From an uncultured Oscillospiraceae bacterium (GTDB taxonomy: Bacteria; Bacillota; Clostridia; Oscillospirales; Acutalibacteraceae): DNA of 64,000 bases. The notes under the pieces were generated by a model. It saw nothing but the letters and a program-made list of their open reading frames with translations, was not told the DNA's origin and ran no database searches. Location of the stretch: assembly GCA_905193225.1 (NCBI GenBank), contig CAJJNV010000004.1, positions 31,403 to 95,402 on the forward strand, written 5' to 3'. Positions 1-7,454 of this stretch are shown in pieces; position 1 is the first letter of the stretch, and each line of letters begins with the position of its first letter. The position numbers and the translations under genes were made by a program.

Positions 1-156
1 ATATGTAACGAACAGCCAGCCTGTAACAATGTCCACAAGGGTGGCCGATCCGCCTACGAAAATGAATCGGAAAAACTGGATAAAGCCGTCGTCGGTAGGC
101 TCGACCATCAGCTCGCGGAATTTAAAGTGAAAAAGCAGATAAAAGAAATGTTTCAT
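1..156 (-). CDS. GtrA-family membrane protein, N-terminal fragment
   Basis: The first 52 codons of a minus-strand gene that runs off the left edge of the window. The start ATG (complement of 154-156) is preceded by an AGGACG ribosome binding site. After a short cytoplasmic N-terminus the peptide enters a membrane segment with the sequence FIFVGGSATLVD, which is characteristic of GtrA/DPM-type small membrane proteins. Known members have four membrane helices and are thought to move or present polyprenyl-linked sugars for cell-surface glycosylation. It lies 95 nt downstream of the HAD phosphatase gene in the same direction, so the two may share a transcript. Only about a third of the usual length is present, so the family call rests on this one motif. 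Confidence 0.75.
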   Translation of the reverse strand, partial: MKHFFYLLFHFKFRELMVEPTDDGFIQFFRFIFVGGSATLVDIVTGWLFVTY

Positions 157-251
157 AAGCGTCCTTTCGCCCGGCCGAGAAAGCGTTTGTCAAAAGATGA
201 ACGGCAGGGTTCTCCCGGGGGATTGGTTTTTATATTTGAAAAAAATATATA

Positions 252-1043
252 TCATTCCTCTAAAATGTCGCCCACCGAGCCGAGAATATATGTGGGACGA
301 TAGGGGAATTCATCCACCGTCTGAGCCGAGGAAACGCCGGTCAGCACAAGCACGGTATCCACCGCCGACTGTATACCTGCAATTATGTCGGTGTCCATAC
401 GATCACCGATTATGGCAGCATCGGCCGAATGACATCCGAGGAGTTTAAGGCCGGTTCTCATCATAAGGGGATTGGGCTTACCTAAAAAATAGGCCGAGCG
501 GCCGGTGGCAAGCTCAATAGGGGAAATCATTGCTCGGCAGGCGGGAATTATCGTACCGCCTTCGGCAGGACCGGTGACATCGGGATTGGTGCCGATAAGC
601 TTTGCGCCGTTCATAACAAGACGTACTGCCTTTGAAATGTTTTGATAGCTGTAATTCTGCGTTTCGCCCACCACCACATAGTCGGGATTGACATCATTCA
701 TACTTATGCCGGCTTGGTAAAGGGCGTTGTGCAGTCCCGCCTCTCCGATGCAAAAGACCGAGGCGCCGGGATGCTGATTTTTGATAAATTCGGCCGTTGC
801 AAGAGCACTGGTATAAAAATGGCTTTGGTCAACGTCAAGTCCCATTCGGCAAAGCTTTTGCCTAAGCTCCAAGGGTGAACGTTCGCTTGAATTGGTTAAA
901 AATAGAAACTTTTTATTTTCTCTTTCGAGCCATTCGACAAATTTTTTGGCGGGCGGGAGCAGCTCGTTGCCATGGTATACCACTCCGTCCATATCGCATA
1001 TAAAGCCTTCCTTGGCTCTGATTTTTGAAATATCGTATACCAT
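252..1043 (-). CDS. HAD-superfamily class IIA hydrolase (NagD-like sugar phosphatase)
   Basis: A 263-residue soluble phosphatase. All HAD motifs are visible: motif I DMDGVVYHG (nucleophile Asp17 and acid/base Asp19), motif II in FLTNSS, the motif III lysine in LGKPNP, and motif IV IGDRMDTD. The layout and length match the NagD/AraL group, which removes phosphate from sugar phosphates and nucleotides; the true substrate cannot be read from sequence. The frame stays open upstream to 1256, but the chosen ATG is the first with a good site (AAGGTG, 6 nt upstream) and gives the normal family N-terminus, while the upstream part reads like non-coding sequence and overlaps the spoIVA promoter and start. 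It is transcribed divergently from spoIVA. Confidence 0.9.
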   Translation of the reverse strand: MVYDISKIRAKEGFICDMDGVVYHGNELLPPAKKFVEWLERENKKFLFLTNSSERSPLELRQKLCRMGLDVDQSHFYTSALATAEFIKNQHPGASVFCIGEAGLHNALYQAGISMNDVNPDYVVVGETQNYSYQNISKAVRLVMNGAKLIGTNPDVTGPAEGGTIIPACRAMISPIELATGRSAYFLGKPNPLMMRTGLKLLGCHSADAAIIGDRMDTDIIAGIQSAVDTVLVLTGVSSAQTVDEFPYRPTYILGSVGDILEE

Positions 1044-1099
1044 ATTCATCACCTTTTTTATAATACTATACCGCGAAAAAATTTTCAAGATAAAAAGTG

Positions 1100-1128
1100 T
1101 AATATTTTCCGCCCAAAAGACATACCCT
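1100..1128 (+). promoter_or_regulatory. Sigma-E-type promoter of spoIVA
   Basis: A TAATATT box (1100-1106) and a CATACCCT box (1121-1128) are separated by exactly 14 nt. The Bacillus sigma-E consensus is about GHATATT, 14 nt, CATACAHT, so the match is 6/7 and 7/8. The expected start is about 35 nt before the spoIVA ATG. In Bacillus spoIVA is a mother-cell sigma-E gene, so sequence and context agree. Confidence 0.7.
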
Positions 1129-1162
1129 TTACAAAGGTAAAAATGAAAAGAGGACGGAGCAT

Positions 1163-2641
1163 ATGACAAATACAAAGCTATACAAGGATATTGCTGCCCG
1201 CACGGGCGGAGACATTTACATCGGCATAGTGGGTCCGGTGAGGACGGGAAAATCAACCTTTATAAAAAAATTTATGGATACCCTTGTATTGCCGAATATT
1301 TCCGAGGAATATGTAAGAGAGCGGGCGACCGATGAGCTTCCTCAATCGGCGGCGGGAAGAACCATAATGACCACCGAGCCTAAATTTATTCCCGAAACGG
1401 CCGTAGATATGACCCTCGACGGGGTGTGCAATATGTCGGTAAGACTTGTGGATTGTGTGGGATATATCGTCCCCAGTGCCCTCGGATATATCGAGGATGA
1501 AAAGCCGCGTATGGTTAAAACTCCTTGGTTTGACGAGGAAATTCCGTTTAATATGGCGGCCGAAATAGGTACGAAGAAGGTCATTACCGAGCATTCGACC
1601 GTCGGTATCGTCATTACTACCGACGGAAGCATCGGTGAAATTGAACGAAGTGAATACGAGGAGGCCGAGGAACGGGTCATAAATGAGCTTAAGGAGATAA
1701 ATAAACCCTTTGTGGTACTTCTTAATTCCACCCATCCGAAAAGTGAGCAAACGGCCGAGCTTGCGAAAAATCTCAATGAGAGGTATTCTGTAAAGGTTAT
1801 TCCGGTCGACTGTCTCGGACTCGGCGAGGATGACATAAGGAAAATTATGACCGAAATGCTTTACGAATTCCCCATAAAGGACATAAATTTCTTCTGCCCG
1901 AAATGGATAAACTCTCTTTCTCCCGATCATTGGCTTAAGGAAAGCGTATATTCGACCGTAAACGATTTCAGCAAAAACATAACAAAAATCAGAGAGGCAA
2001 AAGCGGCAGCGGCTGTGCTGTCGGAAAACGAATATGTCACGAGTGCCGATCTATGCTCGGCCGATCTCGGAACGGGAAGTCTTTCGGTGGAGCTGAACTT
2101 TGAAGCAAGCCTTTTCTACAAGGTGCTGACCGAGCAAAGCGGCTTTGAAATATCCGACGAGCAGGAGCTTATGAGCACCCTGTCGAAGCTTTCGGATATA
2201 CAGAAAAAATACAGCAGGGTCAAAAACGCCCTCGACGAGGTAGAAGCCACGGGTTACGGCATCGTTATGCCCGATGTGGAGGAAATGACCCTTGCCGAGC
2301 CGGAAATAATGAAGCAGGGCGGTCAGTACGGTGTAAGGCTCAAGGCCGCCGCTCCGTCCATTCATATGATGAAGGCCGAGATAAAGACCGAGCTTTCTCC
2401 CGTGGTGGGATCGGAAAAGCAGTCGGAGGATCTGGTCAAATATCTTTTGGCGGGATTTGAGGATGATCCCCTTAAAATATGGGATTCCAACATCTTCGGC
2501 AAATCACTCCACGACCTTGTAAACGAGGGACTTCACGCAAAGCTTTCAAAAATGCCGCCCGACGCGAGGGGAAAGGTCAGAGAAACCATTGAACGGGTCA
2601 TAAACGAAGGCTGCAGCGGTCTTATATGCATTATACTTTGA
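1163..2641 (+). CDS. spoIVA: Stage IV sporulation protein A (spore coat basement-layer ATPase)
   Basis: A 492-residue protein, the usual length for SpoIVA. The N-terminal Walker A loop GPVRTGKST (about residues 24-32) is the SpoIVA signature and is followed by a TRAFAC-like P-loop domain and the long conserved middle and C-terminal domains. In Bacillus, SpoIVA binds and hydrolyses ATP, polymerises on the mother-cell face of the outer forespore membrane, and forms the platform on which the coat assembles; it is also needed for cortex formation. The ATG at 1163 has a strong GAGGACGGAG site. The gene stands alone between a sigma-E-type promoter and a hairpin terminator. It is firm evidence that the host forms endospores. 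Confidence 0.97.
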   Translation: MTNTKLYKDIAARTGGDIYIGIVGPVRTGKSTFIKKFMDTLVLPNISEEYVRERATDELPQSAAGRTIMTTEPKFIPETAVDMTLDGVCNMSVRLVDCVGYIVPSALGYIEDEKPRMVKTPWFDEEIPFNMAAEIGTKKVITEHSTVGIVITTDGSIGEIERSEYEEAEERVINELKEINKPFVVLLNSTHPKSEQTAELAKNLNERYSVKVIPVDCLGLGEDDIRKIMTEMLYEFPIKDINFFCPKWINSLSPDHWLKESVYSTVNDFSKNITKIREAKAAAAVLSENEYVTSADLCSADLGTGSLSVELNFEASLFYKVLTEQSGFEISDEQELMSTLSKLSDIQKKYSRVKNALDEVEATGYGIVMPDVEEMTLAEPEIMKQGGQYGVRLKAAAPSIHMMKAEIKTELSPVVGSEKQSEDLVKYLLAGFEDDPLKIWDSNIFGKSLHDLVNEGLHAKLSKMPPDARGKVRETIERVINEGCSGLICIIL

Positions 2642-2694
2642 TTTTTTAAAGGAAATATACTGAAATACAGCAAAACCTAATACACCGAAGCGGG

Positions 2695-2724
2695 GCACGG
2701 CGGGATTTTTCGCCGTGCTTTTTT
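2695..2724 (+). terminator. Rho-independent terminator after spoIVA
   Basis: A perfect 8-bp stem GCACGGCG/CGCCGTGC with an 8-nt loop (2695-2718) is followed by six T residues. Confidence 0.9.
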
Positions 2725-2771
2725 GACTTTGAATTTTTGATTTTACGGCAGGTATATTTTTGTTTTTTGTG

Positions 2772-2800
2772 TTTACATTTATGCAGAAATGTGATATAAT
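2772..2800 (+). promoter_or_regulatory. Sigma-A promoter of the Asp23-nusB operon
   Basis: TTTACA (2772-2777) and a perfect TATAAT (2795-2800) are 17 nt apart. It leaves a leader of about 115 nt. The leader contains an inverted repeat TTTTTGCAC (2822-2830) / GTGCAAAAA (2845-2853) with no T-run after it, so it may shape or regulate the leader rather than terminate it. Confidence 0.8.
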
Positions 2801-2922
2801 ATAAAAACAAATAAAATGTGCTTTTTGCACCCGCACTTTTGTGAGTGCAAAAATTTGTGCGGCTTCTTTAAACCCGCATTTTCGTGATTCCAAATTATTT
2901 ACCCTGAAAAGGAGCGAATGTT

Positions 2923-3282
2923 ATGTCATTAAACGAAAGAAAAGGCTCAGGCGGCGTTGTCGTTTCCGACGATGTTATCGTTAAAATTGCCGAAGTGGCA
3001 GCAAAGGACGTGCCCGGCGTTAAGGGACTTGCTTCCCGTACCACCGATTTCCGTTCGATAGTCAAGGATCGCTCGGTAAAGCCGGTGCAGATCGAAATGC
3101 TTTCGGGTGCAATGGAAATAACAATGTATATTACCTTGACCGACGGCGTGCGTATTCCCGATGTTTGCGATGCCGTTCAAAAGGGAGTTAAAAGCTCGGT
3201 CCAGAGTATGACCGGCTGCCCTGTGACCAAGGTCAACGTCATTGTGGACGACCTGGAGCCGGACGATAAAAACGACAAATAA
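2923..3282 (+). CDS. Asp23/Gls24 family envelope stress protein (YqhY-like)
   Basis: A 119-residue small alpha/beta protein. Family features are the VVVSDDVIVKIAEVAAKDVPGVKGL opening pattern (given here across residues 10-34), the central beta-strand region around EITMYITL, and the C-terminal VNVIVDDL. Asp23/Gls24 proteins in Firmicutes are abundant, cytoplasmic or membrane-tethered and linked to envelope stress; the YqhY member sits next to the accBC/nusB region in Bacillus and is thought to influence fatty-acid synthesis. Here it directly precedes nusB (21-nt gap), a common clostridial order. The start has an AAAAGGAG site. The exact role is not known. Confidence 0.88.
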   Translation: MSLNERKGSGGVVVSDDVIVKIAEVAAKDVPGVKGLASRTTDFRSIVKDRSVKPVQIEMLSGAMEITMYITLTDGVRIPDVCDAVQKGVKSSVQSMTGCPVTKVNVIVDDLEPDDKNDK

Positions 3283-3303
3283 ATTTTTGGGGAATTTTTA
3301 GGT

Positions 3304-3714
3304 ATGAAGAGAGCTGTGGCAAGAGAACAGGCGTTTATTCTGGTTTTTGAAAAAAGCTTTAACGACGCCGACATCGCCGAACTTATAGGATATGCCGCCG
3401 AAAACTGCGGCTGGGAAACCGATGAATTTATGGAAAAGCTGGCCGAGGATACGCTTAGTCACCTCGACGCCATCGATCCTGTTATAGAAAAATACTGTAT
3501 CGGATGGAAAAAAGAACGCATCTCCAAGGTGTCCCTTTCGATTATGCGGGTGGCCTGCAACGAGATTATGTTTATGCCGGACATTCCGGTCAGTGTTTCC
3601 ATCGACGAAGCGGTGGAGCTTGCAAAGAAATTTGCTTCCGACGAGGACGCAGCATACATAAACGGCGTGCTCGGAACGGTGGCAAAAAACGAAGGCTGTG
3701 AAAAGGATAAATGA
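3304..3714 (+). CDS. nusB: Transcription antitermination factor NusB
   Basis: A 136-residue all-helical RNA-binding protein. The opening MKRAVAREQAFILVFE and the C-terminal half with VSLSIMRVACNEIMF and SIDEAVELAKKFASDEDAAYINGVL are typical of NusB. NusB pairs with NusE (ribosomal protein S10) at boxA RNA and prevents early termination in rRNA operons. The gene follows the Asp23-like gene closely and its stop overlaps the next start by 4 nt (ATGA), so translation is likely coupled. The ribosome binding site (AGG) is weak, in line with coupling to upstream translation. Confidence 0.95.
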   Translation: MKRAVAREQAFILVFEKSFNDADIAELIGYAAENCGWETDEFMEKLAEDTLSHLDAIDPVIEKYCIGWKKERISKVSLSIMRVACNEIMFMPDIPVSVSIDEAVELAKKFASDEDAAYINGVLGTVAKNEGCEKDK

Positions 3715-4706
3715 GCGGCGTTGTTTTGGCTGTTGATACCAGCAATTATACCACTTCGGCCGCTCTTTGCGGCGACGGACTTCGCATAATAAAAACCGCC
3801 TCAAGGCTTTTGCCGGTAGAAAAAGGTCACCTTGGACTGCGGCAGAGCGAGGCGGTTTTTTATCATACAAGGGCATTGCCCGAAATCCTTTCAACAGTTC
3901 TTTGCGATAACGGCCTTTCCATTAAGGCAGTGGCTGTTTCAAAGCGGCCGAGAGACGAGGAAGGCTCATATATGCCATGCTTTCTTGCAGGAAATTCCGT
4001 CGCCGAAGGTATCGGCGCGGCCCTTCATGTTCCGGTTTACGGATTTTCCCATCAGGCGGGACACATTGCGGCGGCTCTTTACGGTGCCGGAAGGCTCGAG
4101 CTTTTAAAGCAGAAATTCATTGCCTTTCATCTTTCGGGAGGAACGACCGAGGGTGTGCTCGTAACCCCGGATGAGCAAAATGTATTTTGCACAAAGCTGA
4201 TTTCAAAAACGCTCGACCTGAACGCAGGACAGGCTGTCGATAGGGTGGGTGCTCTTTTGGGACTTGATTTTCCGGCCGGAATAGAGCTTGAAAAGCTGGC
4301 TGAAGCGGCGATTTGCGAAGATGGGAAAGGGCAAAGAGATTTGTCCGACAGCGACCTGAAAAAGTGTCTTAAAGGTGTTAAACCCTGCTTGAAGGGGAAC
4401 AATTGCTGTCTTTCGGGAGTTGTCAACCGCTGTGAGCAGCTGCTGAAAGAAGGCGGAAAAAAGGAGTATGCCGCATACCTCTGCCTTGAATACATTGCAA
4501 AAACTCTCGAAAAAATGACTGAGGCTGTTTTAAACGAGGCCGGAGATCTGCCGGTAGTTTATTCCGGCGGGGTAATGTCCAACCAAATCATCAAACAAAA
4601 GATAACCTCGAAATACGGGGAAAGAGCCGTTTTCTCACCGCCCGAATTTTCGCGGGACAATGCGGCAGGCACGGCGATTCTCGGAGGATTTAAATATGGA
4701 TTATAA
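3711..4706 (+). CDS. TsaD/Kae1-like protein (peptidase M22 family paralogue)
   Basis: A 331-residue ASKHA-fold protein of the TsaD/Kae1 superfamily. It opens with VLAVDTSNYTTSAAL and carries the HxxxH metal pair in SHQAGH (about residues 120-126), plus the SGGTTEG and YSGGVMSNQ nucleotide-binding stretches. True TsaD makes the t6A base of tRNA with TsaB, C and E. This copy looks like the second, divergent clostridial type found between nusB and xseA rather than the canonical enzyme: it has the REGxYMP-like segment EEGSYMPCFLAG and lacks the usual TsaD layout after the first metal site. Whether it acts on tRNA is unknown. It overlaps nusB by 4 nt and xseA by 11 nt. Confidence 0.82.
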   Translation: MSGVVLAVDTSNYTTSAALCGDGLRIIKTASRLLPVEKGHLGLRQSEAVFYHTRALPEILSTVLCDNGLSIKAVAVSKRPRDEEGSYMPCFLAGNSVAEGIGAALHVPVYGFSHQAGHIAAALYGAGRLELLKQKFIAFHLSGGTTEGVLVTPDEQNVFCTKLISKTLDLNAGQAVDRVGALLGLDFPAGIELEKLAEAAICEDGKGQRDLSDSDLKKCLKGVKPCLKGNNCCLSGVVNRCEQLLKEGGKKEYAAYLCLEYIAKTLEKMTEAVLNEAGDLPVVYSGGVMSNQIIKQKITSKYGERAVFSPPEFSRDNAAGTAILGGFKYGL

Positions 4707-5898
4707 AAGACCGCCGGTTATGAGCGTTACCCAGCTTAACACCTACGTCAGATGCATAATGGAAGAGGATGTTGTGCTGAAAAGCGTTTTTGTGGCGGGG
4801 GAAGTATCTAATTTTAAAAATCACTATAAAACGGGGCATTTCTATTTTACCCTGAAGGACGAAAACGCAGCCGTAAAGGCGGTTATGTTCAGAACCTATT
4901 CTTCCCGTCTGCGCTTTGCTCCCGAGGACGGAATGAGGGTCATATGCCGTGCCAGAGCCTCGGTTTACGAGCGGGACGGAGCATATCAGCTTTATGTTGA
5001 GGATATGCAGCCCGACGGATCAGGGTCTCTGTCCCTTGCCTTTGAACAGCTTAAAAGAAAACTTTTTGCCGAAGGCCTTTTTGACGAAAAACATAAAAAG
5101 CCCATACCTAAATATCCCGAAACCATCGCCGTTGTCACATCTCCGACAGGTGCGGCGCTGCAGGATATTTTAAACATCCTTTCCCGCCGATGGCCGATTG
5201 CCCGCGTGATTGTGGTGCCGTCGGGGGTGCAGGGGGAAAACGCCGAAAGCCAGCTTGTCCTCGGCATAAAAAAGGCTGATACCCTTAGTGCCGATACAAT
5301 AATCATCGGCAGGGGAGGCGGTTCGGTCGAGGATCTGTGGTGCTTTAACAGTGAGGCTTTAGCCCGTGCAATATTCAATTGCAAAACGCCGGTCATTTCG
5401 GCGGTGGGTCACGAGACTGATTTTACCATATGCGACTTTGTTGCCGATTTAAGAGCGCCTACCCCTTCTGCCGCGGCCGAAAACGCCAGTCCCGAAAGTC
5501 TTATGACCGCAGGAATTGTAAGGGGATTTGAACAGCGGCTTAAGGACGGCCTTTGCTCATCCTTAAGAGAACGGGAAATGACCCTTGAAAGACTTGAAAA
5601 CTCCCCTTTTTTAAAGGATCCGAAAAGAATTTTCGAGCAAAAGGAAATGTACTTTGATGCCCTTACCGACCGATTATCCTCGGCAGGAAAACTCTTTTTG
5701 ACAGAAAAAGCAGGGGACTTTGACCGACTTTGCACAAAGCTCAACGCTTTTTCGCCCCTTGCTGTGCTTTCCCGCGGGTACTCAATTGCCACCGTAAACG
5801 GAAAAACGGTCAAAACCGCGGCGCAGCTTAAAAAGGCCGGAGAATTTGACCTGCGCCTGAGCGACGGAACGGTAAACTGCAAGGTCAACGACTGCTGA
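4696..5898 (+). CDS. xseA: Exodeoxyribonuclease VII large subunit
   Basis: A 400-residue protein with the N-terminal OB fold (MSVTQLNTYVRCIMEE, then VFVAGEVSNFK and GHFYFTLKD), the central catalytic domain (VVTSPTGAALQDIL, IIIGRGGGSVEDLW, VISAVGHETDFTICD) and the coiled C-terminus that binds the small subunit. The enzyme degrades single-stranded DNA into short oligonucleotides in both directions and helps repair. The ATG at 4696 with GGAGGA upstream gives the family N-terminus and sits 11 nt inside the previous gene; the small subunit follows 65 nt later. Confidence 0.96.
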   Translation: MDYKRPPVMSVTQLNTYVRCIMEEDVVLKSVFVAGEVSNFKNHYKTGHFYFTLKDENAAVKAVMFRTYSSRLRFAPEDGMRVICRARASVYERDGAYQLYVEDMQPDGSGSLSLAFEQLKRKLFAEGLFDEKHKKPIPKYPETIAVVTSPTGAALQDILNILSRRWPIARVIVVPSGVQGENAESQLVLGIKKADTLSADTIIIGRGGGSVEDLWCFNSEALARAIFNCKTPVISAVGHETDFTICDFVADLRAPTPSAAAENASPESLMTAGIVRGFEQRLKDGLCSSLREREMTLERLENSPFLKDPKRIFEQKEMYFDALTDRLSSAGKLFLTEKAGDFDRLCTKLNAFSPLAVLSRGYSIATVNGKTVKTAAQLKKAGEFDLRLSDGTVNCKVNDC

Positions 5899-5963
5899 AA
5901 GACCGACGAACAGCCGGGACTCAGTCAACATTAAACTGCCGAACAGCCGAAAGGAAGAATACA

Positions 5964-6317
5964 ATGAACGATGATAAAAATCAAAACGCCGTTGAAGCTT
6001 TAAACGAGCTGAGCAGAGCATTAAAGCAAGAAGATACATCTGAGGCGACCGAGCAATCGAACGGCGATGTAAAAAATATAAAAGCAAGCAAAAACACCAA
6101 GGCTAAAAAGGCCATCGACAACGAAAACATTACCTTTGATAAGGCCGTATCCCGCCTCGAGCAGATTGTGACAAGGCTTGAAAGCGGTAAGGAAACCCTC
6201 GAACGCTCCATCGAGCTTTTTGAGGAAGGCTCGGCGCTTACTAAGCTTTGCGAGCAGCGGCTTAAAACGGCCAGACAAAAGGTTGAAATACTTTGCAAGG
6301 AGCAGGAAGATGAATAA
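5964..6317 (+). CDS. xseB: Exodeoxyribonuclease VII small subunit with extended N-terminus
   Basis: The C-terminal 65 residues are a normal XseB helical hairpin (TFDKAVSRLEQIVTRLESG, then LERSIELFEEG and LCEQRLKTARQKVEIL). The protein is 117 residues, against the usual 70-80, because of an N-terminal extension of about 50 residues that is polar and rich in Lys, Asn, Glu and Thr. An AAGGAAG site precedes the ATG at 5964. XseB binds the C-terminal stalk of XseA. The last 8 nt overlap the start of the next gene. Confidence 0.92.
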   Translation: MNDDKNQNAVEALNELSRALKQEDTSEATEQSNGDVKNIKASKNTKAKKAIDNENITFDKAVSRLEQIVTRLESGKETLERSIELFEEGSALTKLCEQRLKTARQKVEILCKEQEDE

Positions 6318-7206
6318 TACCGATCTTAAATCAAGACTTAATACCTATGCGCAAAATGCCGAAAAAGCACTCGGCGGATACCTTAAAGAGAGCACGGAAG
6401 ATTATAAAGTCCTTATTGAGGCTATGAGATATTCTCTGCTCGGCGGCGGAAAGAGAATAAGAGCTGCCCTTTGTCAGGAATTTTGCCGAATTTGCGGAAA
6501 AGACGAAAAAATCGCCCTGCCCTTTGCCTGTGCGGTGGAAATGGTGCACGCATACTCCCTGATACACGACGATCTGCCCTGTATGGACAACGATGATATG
6601 AGAAGGGGAAAGCCCTCCTGCCATGTGGCCTTTACAGAGGATACCGCTCTGCTTGCGGGAGACGCTCTTCAGACCTTTGCTTTTGAAACGGCCCTTTCGG
6701 CCGACAGCGGGGAGATTTCTCCGAAAAACATCATAAAAGCCGCTTCTCAGCTTGCAAAGGGCGCGGGATGCAACGGAATGTGCGCAGGCCAGGTGCTTGA
6801 TCTTCTGTCGGAAAAAATCCCTGCCGACGAGCAGAGACTGCGCGAAATACAAAGCCATAAAACCGGCGATCTTATCATAACCGCCTGTCTAATGGGCTGC
6901 TATGCCGCCGACGCAAACGAACAGCAGATCTCGGCCGCAATAACCTATGCCGACTGTATCGGTGCCGCCTTCCAGATGGTTGATGATGTGCTTGACGTGA
7001 CCTCCACCGAGGAGGAACTGGGCAAGCCCATAGGCAGCGACGAGCAAAACAATAAAACCACCTATGTAACCCTTTTCGGTGTGGAAGAGACCATGGAAAA
7101 GGCTAAGGCTCTTACCGAGAAGGCCAAGACGGCAGTTGAAATTTTCGGGAAAGACGGAGAATTTTTAAAACAGCTTGCCGATTATCTGCTTTATCGGAAG
7201 AACTGA
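6310..7206 (+). CDS. ispA: Polyprenyl synthetase, likely farnesyl diphosphate synthase
   Basis: A 298-residue all-alpha prenyltransferase. The first aspartate-rich motif is DDLPCMDNDD and the second is DDVLD; the GGGKRIRAAL region binds the allylic/IPP diphosphates. The length and the DDLPCMD form match bacterial short-chain (C15) synthases, which extend DMAPP with IPP for undecaprenyl phosphate and quinone precursors. It precedes dxs, the first step of the MEP isoprenoid route, a usual Firmicutes arrangement. The ATG at 6310 follows AGCAGGAAG and overlaps xseB. The frame stays open upstream to 6178, but only as a reading shadow of xseB. Confidence 0.93.
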   Translation: MNNTDLKSRLNTYAQNAEKALGGYLKESTEDYKVLIEAMRYSLLGGGKRIRAALCQEFCRICGKDEKIALPFACAVEMVHAYSLIHDDLPCMDNDDMRRGKPSCHVAFTEDTALLAGDALQTFAFETALSADSGEISPKNIIKAASQLAKGAGCNGMCAGQVLDLLSEKIPADEQRLREIQSHKTGDLIITACLMGCYAADANEQQISAAITYADCIGAAFQMVDDVLDVTSTEEELGKPIGSDEQNNKTTYVTLFGVEETMEKAKALTEKAKTAVEIFGKDGEFLKQLADYLLYRKN

Positions 7207-7454
7207 GCATAAATTTTTGAAAAAATGTATAAAAAGTGAATATTGGGTATTTATTTTTCACGATATATGTGATAAACTGATAAATATACATGAATAATTT
7301 AAAAGATGTGCCGTCCCACAGGAGAGAAAAACGCATATAAAAACAGCGTAACGGAGCAATGGGCAAGGTAATAAAGAGCTTTTGCACAAAGGTTTTATAC
7401 ATTCGGACGGTATATACATTATACAGACAATATGATACAGTTAGGGGAGAAACA

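Noticed and set aside
1044..1256. N-terminal extension of the HAD phosphatase
   Set aside because: It overlaps the spoIVA promoter and start, has no family similarity, and a good start lies at 1043.
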